Assembly: GCA_910578505.1 (NCBI GenBank)
Contig: CAJTPV010000012.1
Span: 1 to 64,000, forward strand
DNA from: an uncultured Oscillospiraceae bacterium
GTDB taxonomy: Bacteria; Bacillota; Clostridia; Oscillospirales; Oscillospiraceae
Length of the DNA stretch: 64,000 bases
Reading direction: 5' to 3'
This document shows positions 24,145-31,817 of this stretch, in pieces. The stretch's first letter is position 1. The number at the start of each line of letters is the position of its first letter. The notes below the pieces were generated by a model. It worked only from the letters and a program-made list of their open reading frames with translations. It was not told the origin of the DNA and ran no database searches. The position numbers were made by a program, and so were the translations under genes.

Positions 24145-25326
24145 ATGGCAAGACCGAAAAAACCGAAATATGAGTATGTGGAGCGGTTGAAACTCTACCG
24201 CAAGCGGGTCAAAGATGCTGACGGCAAGTATGTTGCCATCTATGGCAAAACTCCGGATGAGTTGACGGAGAAACTACAGGCTGTTGCTGCGGCTATCGAA
24301 GAGGGACAGATCCAGAAAGAGAACCCGCTGGTCAAGGACTATGCTGCTAATTGGCTCCGGCTGGTCACCGCAGATATGAAAGCCAAAAACCGAGAGATTT
24401 ATCAGGGAGCCATCAATCTCCATGTGCTCCCGATCATCGGCAATAAACGCATGCGAGAGGTTCAGCCAGACGATGTAAAACTGGTGATGGTGGCTCTGGC
24501 TGACAAGTCTGCATCTCTGCAAAGCAAAGTTCTTAACACAATGCGCAAGATGTTCGAAAATGCGGTGGACAATGACTTGCTAACAAAGAATCCATGTGCT
24601 AAACTAAAGAGCGGCGGATACAAGGCCAAGGAGAAAACAGCTCTGACCGAAGATCAGGTGCAGACGCTTCTCCAGGCCGTGAAGGGGACCAGGGCAGAGC
24701 CGTTTATCATGTTGGGAATCTATACCGGTATGCGCCGGGAGGAAATTCTGGGGCTGCAATGGGATTGTGTGAAGCTGGGGAAGAATACTCCCCATGTCAT
24801 CGTTAAGCGGGCCCTGCGCTGGGAGAACTGCCGGCCGGTGGTGAATGAGATTCTGAAAAGCGATGCAGCACAGCGGACGATCCCCATCCCGCCGCAGCTC
24901 GCCGACTATCTCAAAGAAATCCAACAGCCAGCTGGTCATGTAGTTGGCGGGGAGCCTCTGACACAGACGCAGTTCAAAAACCTCTGGAGGGTAGTGGAGA
25001 ACCGGCGCATTGGTGAAAAAACCTATGTCATCCCGCATTCTTTAACACGGGAGAAATCAACATTCACACGGGAAATGGGCGCAAAGAGCCGTGGGGGAAA
25101 TTTCTATTACACGATTGATTTTCCGGTATCGCCACATATCTTACGGCATACCTACATCACGAACCTGATTTTGTCTGGCGCAGATTTGAAAACCGTCCAG
25201 TATCTTGCGGGTCATGCGAATATCAAGATTACACTGGACATCTATACCCATCTTGTTGACCGCAGCCCGGATAAGTTGATTAGTGAGGTTAGCAAGGCGT
25301 TTGAGGTTAAATCCGAGGCTAAATAG
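24145..25326 (+). CDS. int: Phage tyrosine integrase
   Basis: A 393-residue tyrosine recombinase. An N-terminal AP2-like DNA-binding part (residues 1-50) and a SAM-like core-binding domain (about 60-150) precede the catalytic domain. The catalytic residues are visible: Arg197 in 'TGMRREE', Lys238 or nearby, His331 and Arg334 in 'HILRH', His357 in 'LAGH', and nucleophile Tyr367 in 'DIYTHL'. The ATG follows GGAGG by eight bases; a TTG inside that site was rejected. It lies 57 bases from the tRNA-derived attachment site, the usual Int-att arrangement. Confidence 0.93.
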   Translation: MARPKKPKYEYVERLKLYRKRVKDADGKYVAIYGKTPDELTEKLQAVAAAIEEGQIQKENPLVKDYAANWLRLVTADMKAKNREIYQGAINLHVLPIIGNKRMREVQPDDVKLVMVALADKSASLQSKVLNTMRKMFENAVDNDLLTKNPCAKLKSGGYKAKEKTALTEDQVQTLLQAVKGTRAEPFIMLGIYTGMRREEILGLQWDCVKLGKNTPHVIVKRALRWENCRPVVNEILKSDAAQRTIPIPPQLADYLKEIQQPAGHVVGGEPLTQTQFKNLWRVVENRRIGEKTYVIPHSLTREKSTFTREMGAKSRGGNFYYTIDFPVSPHILRHTYITNLILSGADLKTVQYLAGHANIKITLDIYTHLVDRSPDKLISEVSKAFEVKSEAK

Positions 25327-25382
25327 CAAGAGCACCAAGCAAGACAATTGCGGCACAAAGATTTTGCGAGTGGAGCACTAAA

Positions 25383-25428
25383 CTTGACGTGCAGGGGGCC
25401 AGCGGTTCAAGTCCGTTAGCGTCCACCA
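25383..25428 (+). other. Attachment site: displaced 3' half of tRNA-Val(GAC)
   Basis: The sequence reads as tRNA from the anticodon loop onward: loop TTGACGT with anticodon GAC (25386-25388), 3' stem GCAGG, variable loop GGGCC, T-arm AGCGG/TTCAAGT/CCGTT, acceptor strand AGCGTCC, discriminator A and encoded CCA. The bases to the left cannot form the 5' stem or an acceptor GGACGCT, so this is only a half. Integration at a tRNA anticodon loop leaves exactly this at the far end, with the rebuilt complete tRNA at the other phage end. Confidence 0.85.
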
Positions 25429-25437
25429 CAGCAACAT

Positions 25438-25475
25438 AATCCGAACTTAATCCCCATTGGGGACGGGTTCGGATT
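25438..25475 (+). terminator. tRNA terminator
   Basis: A nine-pair outer stem (AATCCGAAC type) and an inner TCCCC/GGGGA stem are followed by TTGTTGTTTA, ten bases after the encoded CCA. It is presumably the native terminator of the tRNA gene, left on the host side. Confidence 0.75.
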
Positions 25476-25509
25476 TGTTGTTTATTTAGCAGATATAGCA
25501 GTCTAAAGG

Positions 25510-25542
25510 AAAGCGGCTCTATCCATCGGATAGGGCCGCTTT
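25510..25542 (-). terminator. Terminator of the small minus-strand cassette
   Basis: AAAGCGGC/GCCGCTTT arms with an inner CTATCC/GGATAG stem lie six bases past the end of the next gene. Confidence 0.65.
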
Positions 25543-25547
25543 GTATG

Positions 25548-25715
25548 TCAATCGTTAGCCTGCCGCCGTTTCCATTCTTCAAATTCTGCCTGCCCTTCGG
25601 GGCTATTGAAATATGCTTGAATCTTGGGGAGCAGACAGCGGGCCAACGTATCTACCACATCATCAGGAATAGCCTCGTGATTTGGCGTACCCTGGTTTTT
25701 TAATTTTTCTGTCAT
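25548..25715 (-). CDS. 55-residue protein of recombinase-associated cassette
   Basis: It starts 'MTEKLKNQGTPNHEAIPDD' after AAGGTGAT. Small proteins with this opening and 'ARCLLPKIQAYFNSPEGQ' are common near site-specific recombinases in gut Firmicutes and have no assigned function. It is the last of three coupled minus-strand genes, ended by a terminator. Confidence 0.55.
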   Translation of the reverse strand: MTEKLKNQGTPNHEAIPDDVVDTLARCLLPKIQAYFNSPEGQAEFEEWKRRQAND

Positions 25716-25731
25716 GTATATCACCTTGCCT

Positions 25732-25932
25732 TTATGCAAATATGGAATTAAACATAGCTACTGCATCAGGCTTCGAGGCAGTCGAGGCCGCGCCTGATAA
25801 GTTATTTGTACGGGTAGTCCCCTTGATTTCTTCATATCCCTTGGACTTGCTGTTATAAGAAACCGCATGGATTTCTTTCTCTGTCATTTCAATCGTTACG
25901 CTGATTCGACGGTCGAGTTGGTCAGCGGGCAT
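25732..25932 (-). CDS. 66-residue protein of recombinase-associated cassette
   Basis: It starts 'MPADQLDRRISVTIEMTEKE' and its ATG overlaps the stop of the upstream SHOCT-type frame, so the two are coupled. The C-terminus ('AASTASKPDAVAMFNSIF') is typical of this mobile-element-associated family. Function unknown. Confidence 0.5.
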   Translation of the reverse strand: MPADQLDRRISVTIEMTEKEIHAVSYNSKSKGYEEIKGTTRTNNLSGAASTASKPDAVAMFNSIFA

Positions 25933-26175
25933 ACATAGAGCCGGTCAACTGCTGCTCGACTTCCTTTTTGGTGAGTATGCCTAAATAAAGCATATCTAAC
26001 AAATCTTCTGGCTTAATGGCTTGTTCCTTTTTGGCTTGTTCTTCTTTGGCCCGTTCGATTTCAAGACTTATCTTCTGAATCAAACCGGCATAGTCAAAAT
26101 TGGCGGCTACTTCTGCCGGGTCATATATGTGTTTGCCGTCTCGTTGGGCCTCTTTGGTCGCGTGTATTAGATAAG
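25922..26175 (-). pseudogene. Truncated SHOCT-type protein (start missing)
   Basis: The frame reads '...HATKEAQRDGKHIYD' then a charged helix and ends 'PEDLLDMLYLGILTKKEVEQ', a SHOCT-like short C-terminal domain. No start codon or ribosome-binding site is present; upstream it runs into the phosphatase gene on the other strand. So the 5' end was lost where two DNA segments joined, near 26175. SHOCT domains often lie at the ends of membrane or mobile-element proteins. Confidence 0.55.
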
Positions 26176-26402
26176 CATACGAAGATTTCGACTTTTTGAT
26201 TGGGATGGACTATGGCAACCTACGCAGTATGCGGCGCATTTGCGGCGACGATCCAGCTGGAAAGATGCATTTGCTTCTGGACTATACCGATCACCCCAGA
26301 GATATCGCGGACCCATGGTATACGGATGATTTCAATACCGCATGGAAAGATATTGAAGTCGGATGCCGCAGCCTTTTAGAGAAACTGCAGCAGAAAATGT
26401 AA
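26175..26402 (+). pseudogene. Low-molecular-weight protein tyrosine phosphatase, C-terminal fragment
   Basis: The frame reads 'YEDFDFLIGMDYGNLRSMRR' and then 'DYTDHPRDIADPWYTDDF', the characteristic C-terminal half of LMW protein tyrosine phosphatases, including the general-acid aspartate in 'DPWY'. The N-terminal CxxxxxCRS active-site loop is missing, along with about half of the expected 150 residues. The homology starts right at the edge of the mobile-element cassette, so that element's arrival cut the gene. The remainder cannot be an active phosphatase. Confidence 0.8.
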
Positions 26403-26569
26403 TCCACGGCGCGGCTGATATTCAGATGCTTTCCGTGCTATGAGAGGGAGAACAAATTTGTGGAAACGTATGATAAAATCCAACTCTTTTGAAGACAAGC
26501 GTATCCGAACTGCATGAAACCTGCGGAGTAGTGTCCTAACATGGCAGATTGCTATACATTTTTCAGGTC

Positions 26570-26598
26570 TTGTTTTTTACGCTTTTTCGCAGTATAAT
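26570..26598 (+). promoter_or_regulatory. Promoter of miaB-mutS
   Basis: TTGTTT and a perfect TATAAT are separated by 17 bases, about 35 bases before the chosen start. Confidence 0.7.
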
Positions 26599-26635
26599 AA
26601 ATCATCATGTCTGAATGAGAGATAGGAGAACTGCC

Positions 26636-28051
26636 TTGGAGAGAACACAAGTTGTGGTCCCCGCCGGTGAAATCCAGCGGCAGAGGGGCATAATCACGCA
26701 AATCGCCGGGGAACTGTCCCGGCTGGACCATCCCCCCCTGGCGATGGTGGATACCTACGGCTGCCAGCAGAACGTGGCCGACAGCCAGCGCCTGATGGGT
26801 ATGCTACGGGATATGGGCTGCGACTTCACCCAGGACCCCTTCCAGGCCGATATTATTGTCATCAACACCTGCGCCATCCGGGACAACGCGGAGAAAAAGG
26901 TCTTCGGCGTGGTGGGCCAGTTGGTCCATGCCAAGGAGCACAATCCCCGGCAGGTCATCTGTCTGTGCGGCTGCATGGCCCAGCAGGAGATCGTGGCGAA
27001 AAAGATCCGGGAGTCCTACCGGCATGTAGACCTGGTCTTCGGCCCCCAGGCTCTGTGGAAATTCCCGGAGCTGCTCCATGAGGTCCTGGAGAACCGAAAA
27101 CGGGTGTTCTCCATTGAGAACGTCCACGGCTCCATTGCCGAGGGCCTGCCGGTGGTCCGGGAGAGCAATGTGAAAGCCTGGGTCTCCATTATGTACGGCT
27201 GCAACAATTTCTGCTCCTACTGCATCGTCCCCTACGTGCGGGGCCGGGAGCGGAGCCGGGAGCCGGGGGAAATCCTGGCGGAGGTCCGGCAGCTGGTGGA
27301 GGACGGCTTCAAAGAAATAACGCTTTTGGGCCAGAATGTCAACTCCTACGGCAAGGACCTTTTAAGCCCCATGGACTTTGCGGACTTGCTGGCGGAAATC
27401 GACAAAATTCCCGGAGAATATCTCATCCGCTTCATGACCAGCCACCCCAAGGACGCGGGGGAGAAATTATTTGACACCATGGCCCGCTGCGGCCACGTGG
27501 CCAAGCAGCTCCATCTGCCGGTGCAGTCTGGAAACAGCCGGGTCCTGCGGGCCATGAACCGGGGGTACACACGGGAGCAGTATCTGGAAAAAGTCCGGTA
27601 CGCCCGGCGCGTCATGCCGGAGCTGGTGCTGACCAGCGACATTATTATCGGCTTCCCCGGCGAGACGGAGGCGGAGGCGATGGATACCATTTCGCTGATC
27701 GAGGAGGTGCGCTATGACGCCCTCTTTACCTTTCTCTACTCCCCCCGCCCCGGCACGCCGGCGGCAAAGCTGCCGGACCCCGCCAGCCGGGAGGAAAAGC
27801 AGGCGTGGTTTGACCGCCTGCTGGAGGCCCAGAACCGGATTTCCGGCCAGCTGCACCAGGCCTATGTGGGCCGGACGGTGCGGGTGCTGGTGGACGGCGA
27901 GAGCGGCGACCCCCGCTGGCCCCTCTCCAGCCGCACCCACGGCGGACGGCTGGTGCATCTGTCGGGAAGCGCGGATTTGATCGGGAAATACGTGGACGCC
28001 CACGTGACAGACAGCAACACATGGGCGCTATTCGGAGAAGTCCGGGCATAA
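26636..28051 (+). CDS. miaB: tRNA-2-methylthio-N6-dimethylallyladenosine synthase
   Basis: A 471-residue radical-SAM methylthiotransferase acting on A37 of tRNAs reading UNN codons. The N-terminal UPF0004 domain has cluster cysteines C43 ('YGCQQN'), C79 ('NTCAIR') and C113 ('CGCMAQQ'). The radical-SAM CxxxCxxC is C189/C193/C196 ('YGCNNFCSYCIVPY'). A TRAM domain closes the protein ('YVGRTVRVLVDG'). The TTG start is preceded by TAGGAG; an ATG 21 bases upstream lacks a site. mutS follows 34 bases later, a pairing also found in other Clostridia. Confidence 0.93.
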   Translation: MERTQVVVPAGEIQRQRGIITQIAGELSRLDHPPLAMVDTYGCQQNVADSQRLMGMLRDMGCDFTQDPFQADIIVINTCAIRDNAEKKVFGVVGQLVHAKEHNPRQVICLCGCMAQQEIVAKKIRESYRHVDLVFGPQALWKFPELLHEVLENRKRVFSIENVHGSIAEGLPVVRESNVKAWVSIMYGCNNFCSYCIVPYVRGRERSREPGEILAEVRQLVEDGFKEITLLGQNVNSYGKDLLSPMDFADLLAEIDKIPGEYLIRFMTSHPKDAGEKLFDTMARCGHVAKQLHLPVQSGNSRVLRAMNRGYTREQYLEKVRYARRVMPELVLTSDIIIGFPGETEAEAMDTISLIEEVRYDALFTFLYSPRPGTPAAKLPDPASREEKQAWFDRLLEAQNRISGQLHQAYVGRTVRVLVDGESGDPRWPLSSRTHGGRLVHLSGSADLIGKYVDAHVTDSNTWALFGEVRA

Positions 28052-28085
28052 CGAGAATTTCCAGAAAGATACGAGGGAGCGAGCA

Positions 28086-30677
28086 ATGGCGGAAATGACA
28101 CCCATGATGCGGCAATACCTGGAGATCAAAAAACAGCACCAGGACTCCATCCTCTTCTTCCGGCTGGGGGATTTTTACGAGATGTTCAACGAGGACGCCA
28201 AGCTGGCCAGCCGGGAGCTGGACCTCACCCTTACCACACGGGACCGGGGCAAGCCGGAGGAGGAGCAGACCCCCATGTGCGGCGTGCCCTACCACTCCTG
28301 CGACGGGTATATCGCCCGGCTCATCGCCAAGGGCTATAAGGTGGCCATCTGTGAGCAGACCGAGGACCCCAGCCAGGCCAAGGGCCTGGTCAGCCGGGAC
28401 ATCATCCGGGTGGTCACCCCCGGCACCGTGGATGCGTCCATGCTGGAGGGCAGCCGGTCCAACTATATCTGCGGCATCTACATGGACGAGGGGGCCGCCG
28501 GCCTCTGCTTCTGCGACATCACCACCGGCAAGACCCACGCCACCGCCTTTTCCGGCCCGGAGCGGCTCAACCACGTGATGAACGAGTTGGGCCGCTTTTC
28601 CCCCGCAGAGGCGGTGCTCAACCCCGCGGCCTACGGGGAGGCGGAGCTGCTGGGGCTGCTGCGGGAGAAATTCAACTGCCTGGCGGAAAATTACGGGGAG
28701 GGCCGCTTCGCTTTGGATGACGCCATTGTCCAGGTGGAGAGGCAGTACGGCCATGACGCCGCCCAGTCCCTGCCCGTCCCCGCCGCCGTCATGGCCCTGG
28801 GCGGGCTGCTGCGCTACCTCTACGAGACCCAGAAGACCGACCTGAGCCACATCCGGGAGCTGGAATACTACGAGCAGGGCCGGTTCATGGAGCTGGACCT
28901 GAGCGCCCGGCGGAACCTGGAGCTGACCGCCACCATGCGGGAGAACAAAAAGCACGGGTCCCTGCTGTGGGTGCTGGACAGGACCAGGACCGCTATGGGC
29001 GGGCGGATGTTGCGAGCGTGGCTGGAGCGGCCCCTTCTCAGCGTGGCCGCCATCAACCGGCGGCTGAGCGCCGTGGACGCGCTGGTGAAGGACTCCATCA
29101 ACCGGGAGGAGCTGGTCCTGGCCCTGGCCGGAATCAACGACATGGAGCGGCTCATCGGCCGGGTGGTCTACGGCAGCGCCGGGGGACGGGATCTGGCGTC
29201 CCTGCGGGCATCTATGGCGAAGCTGCCGGATTTGAAAGACAAATTGGCCCCCTTCGCCGCCGGGCGGCTGGGGGAGCTGTACCGGGATTTGGATTTGCTG
29301 GAGGACGTGTACCAGCTGCTGTGTGAGGCCATCGTGGACGAGCCGCCCTTCTCCGTCCGGGAGGGGGGATTCATCCGGCCCGGCTACAACAAGGACGTGG
29401 ACCGGTACCACGATATCCTCAGCGGCGGCAAAAGCGTCATTGCCGAGGTGGAGAACCGGGAGAAGGAGAAAACCGGCATCAAGAGCCTGAAGGTGGGCTA
29501 TAACAAGGTCTTCGGGTACTATATCGAGGTCAGCAAGTCCTATTACGACCAGGTGCCCCAGGAGTACATCCGCAAGCAGACCCTGGCCAACTGCGAGCGC
29601 TACATCACCCAGGAGCTGAAGGAGCTGGAGAACACCATCCTCAGCGCCAGCGACCGGGTGGTGACGCTGGAATATGAGCTTTTCGTCCAGCTGCGGGAGC
29701 AGGTGGGGGGGCAGATGGCCCGGATTCAGGCCACGGCGGCGGCGGTGGCGGAGCTGGACGCCCTCTGTTCCCTGGCCGGCACGGCGGCGAAGAACAACTA
29801 CTGCTGTCCGGTGGTGGACGAGAGCGGCGTCATCGAGATCCACGAGGGCCGCCACCCGGTGGTGGAGCGGGTGCTGAAGGATCAGTTGTTTGTGCCCAAC
29901 GACACCTATATGGGGGAACAGGAGAACCGGGTGTCCATTATCACCGGGCCCAATATGGCGGGGAAATCCACCTACATGCGGCAGGTGGCCCTGATTACGC
30001 TGATGGCCCAGATTGGTTCCTTTGTGCCCGCCAGGGCGGCCCGCATCGGCGTGGTGGACCGGATCTTTACCCGGATCGGGGCCAGCGACGATTTGAGTGC
30101 CGGGCAGTCCACATTCATGGTGGAGATGACGGAGGTGTCGGACATCCTCCGCCACGCCACCAGCAGGAGTTTGCTGATTCTGGACGAGATTGGCCGGGGT
30201 ACCAGCACCTTTGACGGCATGAGCATCGCCCGGGCGGTGCTGGAGCACTGCGCGGACCGGAAGAAGCTGGGCGCGAAGACCCTCTTTGCCACCCACTACC
30301 ACGAGCTGACCGCGCTGGAGGAGGAGTTGCCGGGGGTGAAAAATTACAACATCGCCATCAGGAGCCGGGGGGATGAGATCATTTTTCTGCGGAAGATCCT
30401 GCCCGGCGGCGCGGACCGGAGCTATGGCATTGAGGTGGCCAAGCTGGCGGGCCTGCCGGATTCCGTGGTGAAAAAGGCCCGGACGATTCTCAAGGAGCTG
30501 GAGAGTCAGAGCGGCCACGCCGCGCCTCTGTTGGCCGCGCCGGTGTCGGAGCAGGTGTCTATGGCAGCCGTCAGCGAGGCGGAGGTGATCGACCGGCTGA
30601 GACGGACCCAGCCGGAGGTGCTGACCCCGCTGGAGGCGATGAGCCTGCTGTATGAGCTGAAGCAGAAGCTGCAATAG
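28086..30677 (+). CDS. mutS: DNA mismatch repair ATPase MutS
   Basis: An 863-residue MutS. The N-terminal mismatch-reading domain has 'FFRLGDFYEMFNEDA' (the Phe-x-Glu wedge: F and E in 'DFYEMF'). The C-terminal ABC-type ATPase has Walker A 'GPNMAGKSTYMRQ' near residue 621, 'DDLSAGQSTFMVEMTE' and Walker B 'LLILDEIGRGTSTFDG'. Length and domain order are standard. It would work with MutL, which is not in the window. Expressed with miaB. Confidence 0.95.
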   Translation: MAEMTPMMRQYLEIKKQHQDSILFFRLGDFYEMFNEDAKLASRELDLTLTTRDRGKPEEEQTPMCGVPYHSCDGYIARLIAKGYKVAICEQTEDPSQAKGLVSRDIIRVVTPGTVDASMLEGSRSNYICGIYMDEGAAGLCFCDITTGKTHATAFSGPERLNHVMNELGRFSPAEAVLNPAAYGEAELLGLLREKFNCLAENYGEGRFALDDAIVQVERQYGHDAAQSLPVPAAVMALGGLLRYLYETQKTDLSHIRELEYYEQGRFMELDLSARRNLELTATMRENKKHGSLLWVLDRTRTAMGGRMLRAWLERPLLSVAAINRRLSAVDALVKDSINREELVLALAGINDMERLIGRVVYGSAGGRDLASLRASMAKLPDLKDKLAPFAAGRLGELYRDLDLLEDVYQLLCEAIVDEPPFSVREGGFIRPGYNKDVDRYHDILSGGKSVIAEVENREKEKTGIKSLKVGYNKVFGYYIEVSKSYYDQVPQEYIRKQTLANCERYITQELKELENTILSASDRVVTLEYELFVQLREQVGGQMARIQATAAAVAELDALCSLAGTAAKNNYCCPVVDESGVIEIHEGRHPVVERVLKDQLFVPNDTYMGEQENRVSIITGPNMAGKSTYMRQVALITLMAQIGSFVPARAARIGVVDRIFTRIGASDDLSAGQSTFMVEMTEVSDILRHATSRSLLILDEIGRGTSTFDGMSIARAVLEHCADRKKLGAKTLFATHYHELTALEEELPGVKNYNIAIRSRGDEIIFLRKILPGGADRSYGIEVAKLAGLPDSVVKKARTILKELESQSGHAAPLLAAPVSEQVSMAAVSEAEVIDRLRRTQPEVLTPLEAMSLLYELKQKLQ

Positions 30678-30717
30678 ATAGCGAGAATAGAGCAACTGCG
30701 GATTTACAGGAGGCGAA

Positions 30718-30954
30718 ATGGAATTTACAAAAGATGAATTGCGGGAAGCTAAACGGCAAATTGATTCCACTTTGCACAAGCTGAGAGAAGCGATAAAGAC
30801 CTTTGCATCCAAAGACAACGCGGAAAGATACAAATCACAAACCACATTGGCCAAACGGCGGATAAAAGCTTTCGAAATTGCAAACTATTTCATTGAGAAG
30901 GAACTGGAGAAACAGGAAAATGCCGCACAGGAAAGGATACATCCATATGATTGA
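30718..30954 (+). CDS. Small helical hypothetical protein
   Basis: A 78-residue, lysine/glutamate-rich protein after AGGAGG, likely a coiled coil ('LREAIKTFASKDNAERYKSQ'). It overlaps the next gene by eight bases. No family is recognised. Confidence 0.5.
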   Translation: MEFTKDELREAKRQIDSTLHKLREAIKTFASKDNAERYKSQTTLAKRRIKAFEIANYFIEKELEKQENAAQERIHPYD

Positions 30955-31366
30955 TCTGCGAGACAAAAACAGCTGCCCTACCATGGAAGAAATCAGCGAA
31001 TATGTCAGGAATCCCCTTTTTATGCAGTTTTGTCTGCAGATTAGAGAGCGGTATCAGTGTCAAGAAAAAATAGAGTACAGCGCCTGCAGCATGGAGAAGG
31101 GCTGGAATGTCAAGTTCAAGAAGGCGGGAAAAGCGCTGTGCACGATCTATCCAAGGGAAGGCTATTTTACAGTGATGATTGTTGTGGCCGCAAAACAGAA
31201 AGCGTCCGTGGAGGCGATGCTCCCGGACTGTACGGCGCAGCTGCAAACGATATACCATCAGACTCGGGAGTGGAATGGGCAGAGGTGGCTGATGGTTGAT
31301 CTGGAGGATTCAGACGGCCTGTATACAGATACGCTGCGCATAATCGAAATTCGCAGAAACAGCTGA
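30947..31366 (+). CDS. DUF3788 family protein
   Basis: A 139-residue protein: 'SCPTMEEISEYVRNPLFMQF', 'GWNVKFKKAGKALCTIYPRE' and 'GYFTVMIVVAAKQKASVEAM' match the DUF3788 layout, a small domain related in shape to YdhG/DUF1801-type proteins. Function unknown. The start overlapping the upstream gene was preferred over a longer frame that runs through it. A terminator follows. Confidence 0.65.
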   Translation: MIDLRDKNSCPTMEEISEYVRNPLFMQFCLQIRERYQCQEKIEYSACSMEKGWNVKFKKAGKALCTIYPREGYFTVMIVVAAKQKASVEAMLPDCTAQLQTIYHQTREWNGQRWLMVDLEDSDGLYTDTLRIIEIRRNS

Positions 31367-31399
31367 ATTGCTTGAACAATAAAAAGCAGCAAACATCAA

Positions 31400-31436
31400 G
31401 AGAGGCTAACCTGAAAAGGCCGGCCTCTCCTGATTT
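31400..31436 (+). terminator. Terminator after the DUF3788 gene
   Basis: Arms GAGAGGC and GCCTCTC with a 16-base loop are followed shortly by TTTTTT. Confidence 0.65.
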
Positions 31437-31463
31437 TTTCCAGAATATTTCTCAAGATCCCCC

Positions 31464-31492
31464 TTGACAAGGGGGCGGATCTGCGCTATACT
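31464..31492 (+). promoter_or_regulatory. trp operon promoter
   Basis: Perfect TTGACA and TATACT separated by 17 bases. Transcription would start about 31500, giving a leader of roughly 320 bases before trpE. Confidence 0.85.
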
Positions 31493-31499
31493 CCCACCA

Positions 31500-31775
31500 T
31501 AAACCGTTGAAGCGGAGATCAAACCGGTTATGCCTCCACAGAGAGCCCGTGGCGCTGGGAATCGGGCGGGAAACAGGCCGGCAAATGGACCGCCGAGGGC
31601 GCGGGCAAAGGCGTTTACCGCCGAGTACCCCGCGACGTGTGGGCATACGTCAGTTGCCGGGGGTATGTTGGTACTCCGCTAAGGGCATGGTCTTTTCAGG
31701 CCGTGAAGCAAGGTGGCACCGCGAGCGATTTTTTCGCCCGTCCTTGACTCATTGTAGTCGAGGGCGGGCGTTTTT
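31500..31775 (+). promoter_or_regulatory. T-box riboswitch for tRNA-Trp
   Basis: The conserved T-box AAGGTGGCACCGCG is at 31710-31723. It is followed by a long GC-rich terminator stem (31736-31769) and five Ts. A candidate specifier TGG at 31586-31588 lies in the Stem I region and is followed by a purine, as required. The bulge reads TGGC; its last base would pair with discriminator G73, which bacterial tRNA-Trp has. Uncharged tRNA-Trp should stabilise the antiterminator and switch on trpE and the genes after it. Confidence 0.88.
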
Positions 31776-31817
31776 GCATTTTGTCCGCTCTCCCCCCACA
31801 CAAAAGGAGGCGCTCAC

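Noticed and set aside
27726..30854. A 1042-codon open frame on the minus strand, opposite miaB and mutS
   Set aside because: It is the antisense shadow of well-supported miaB and mutS in GC-rich DNA; its composition (Gln, His, Arg, Leu and Pro runs) is that of a mirrored coding sequence, and there is no ribosome-binding site.
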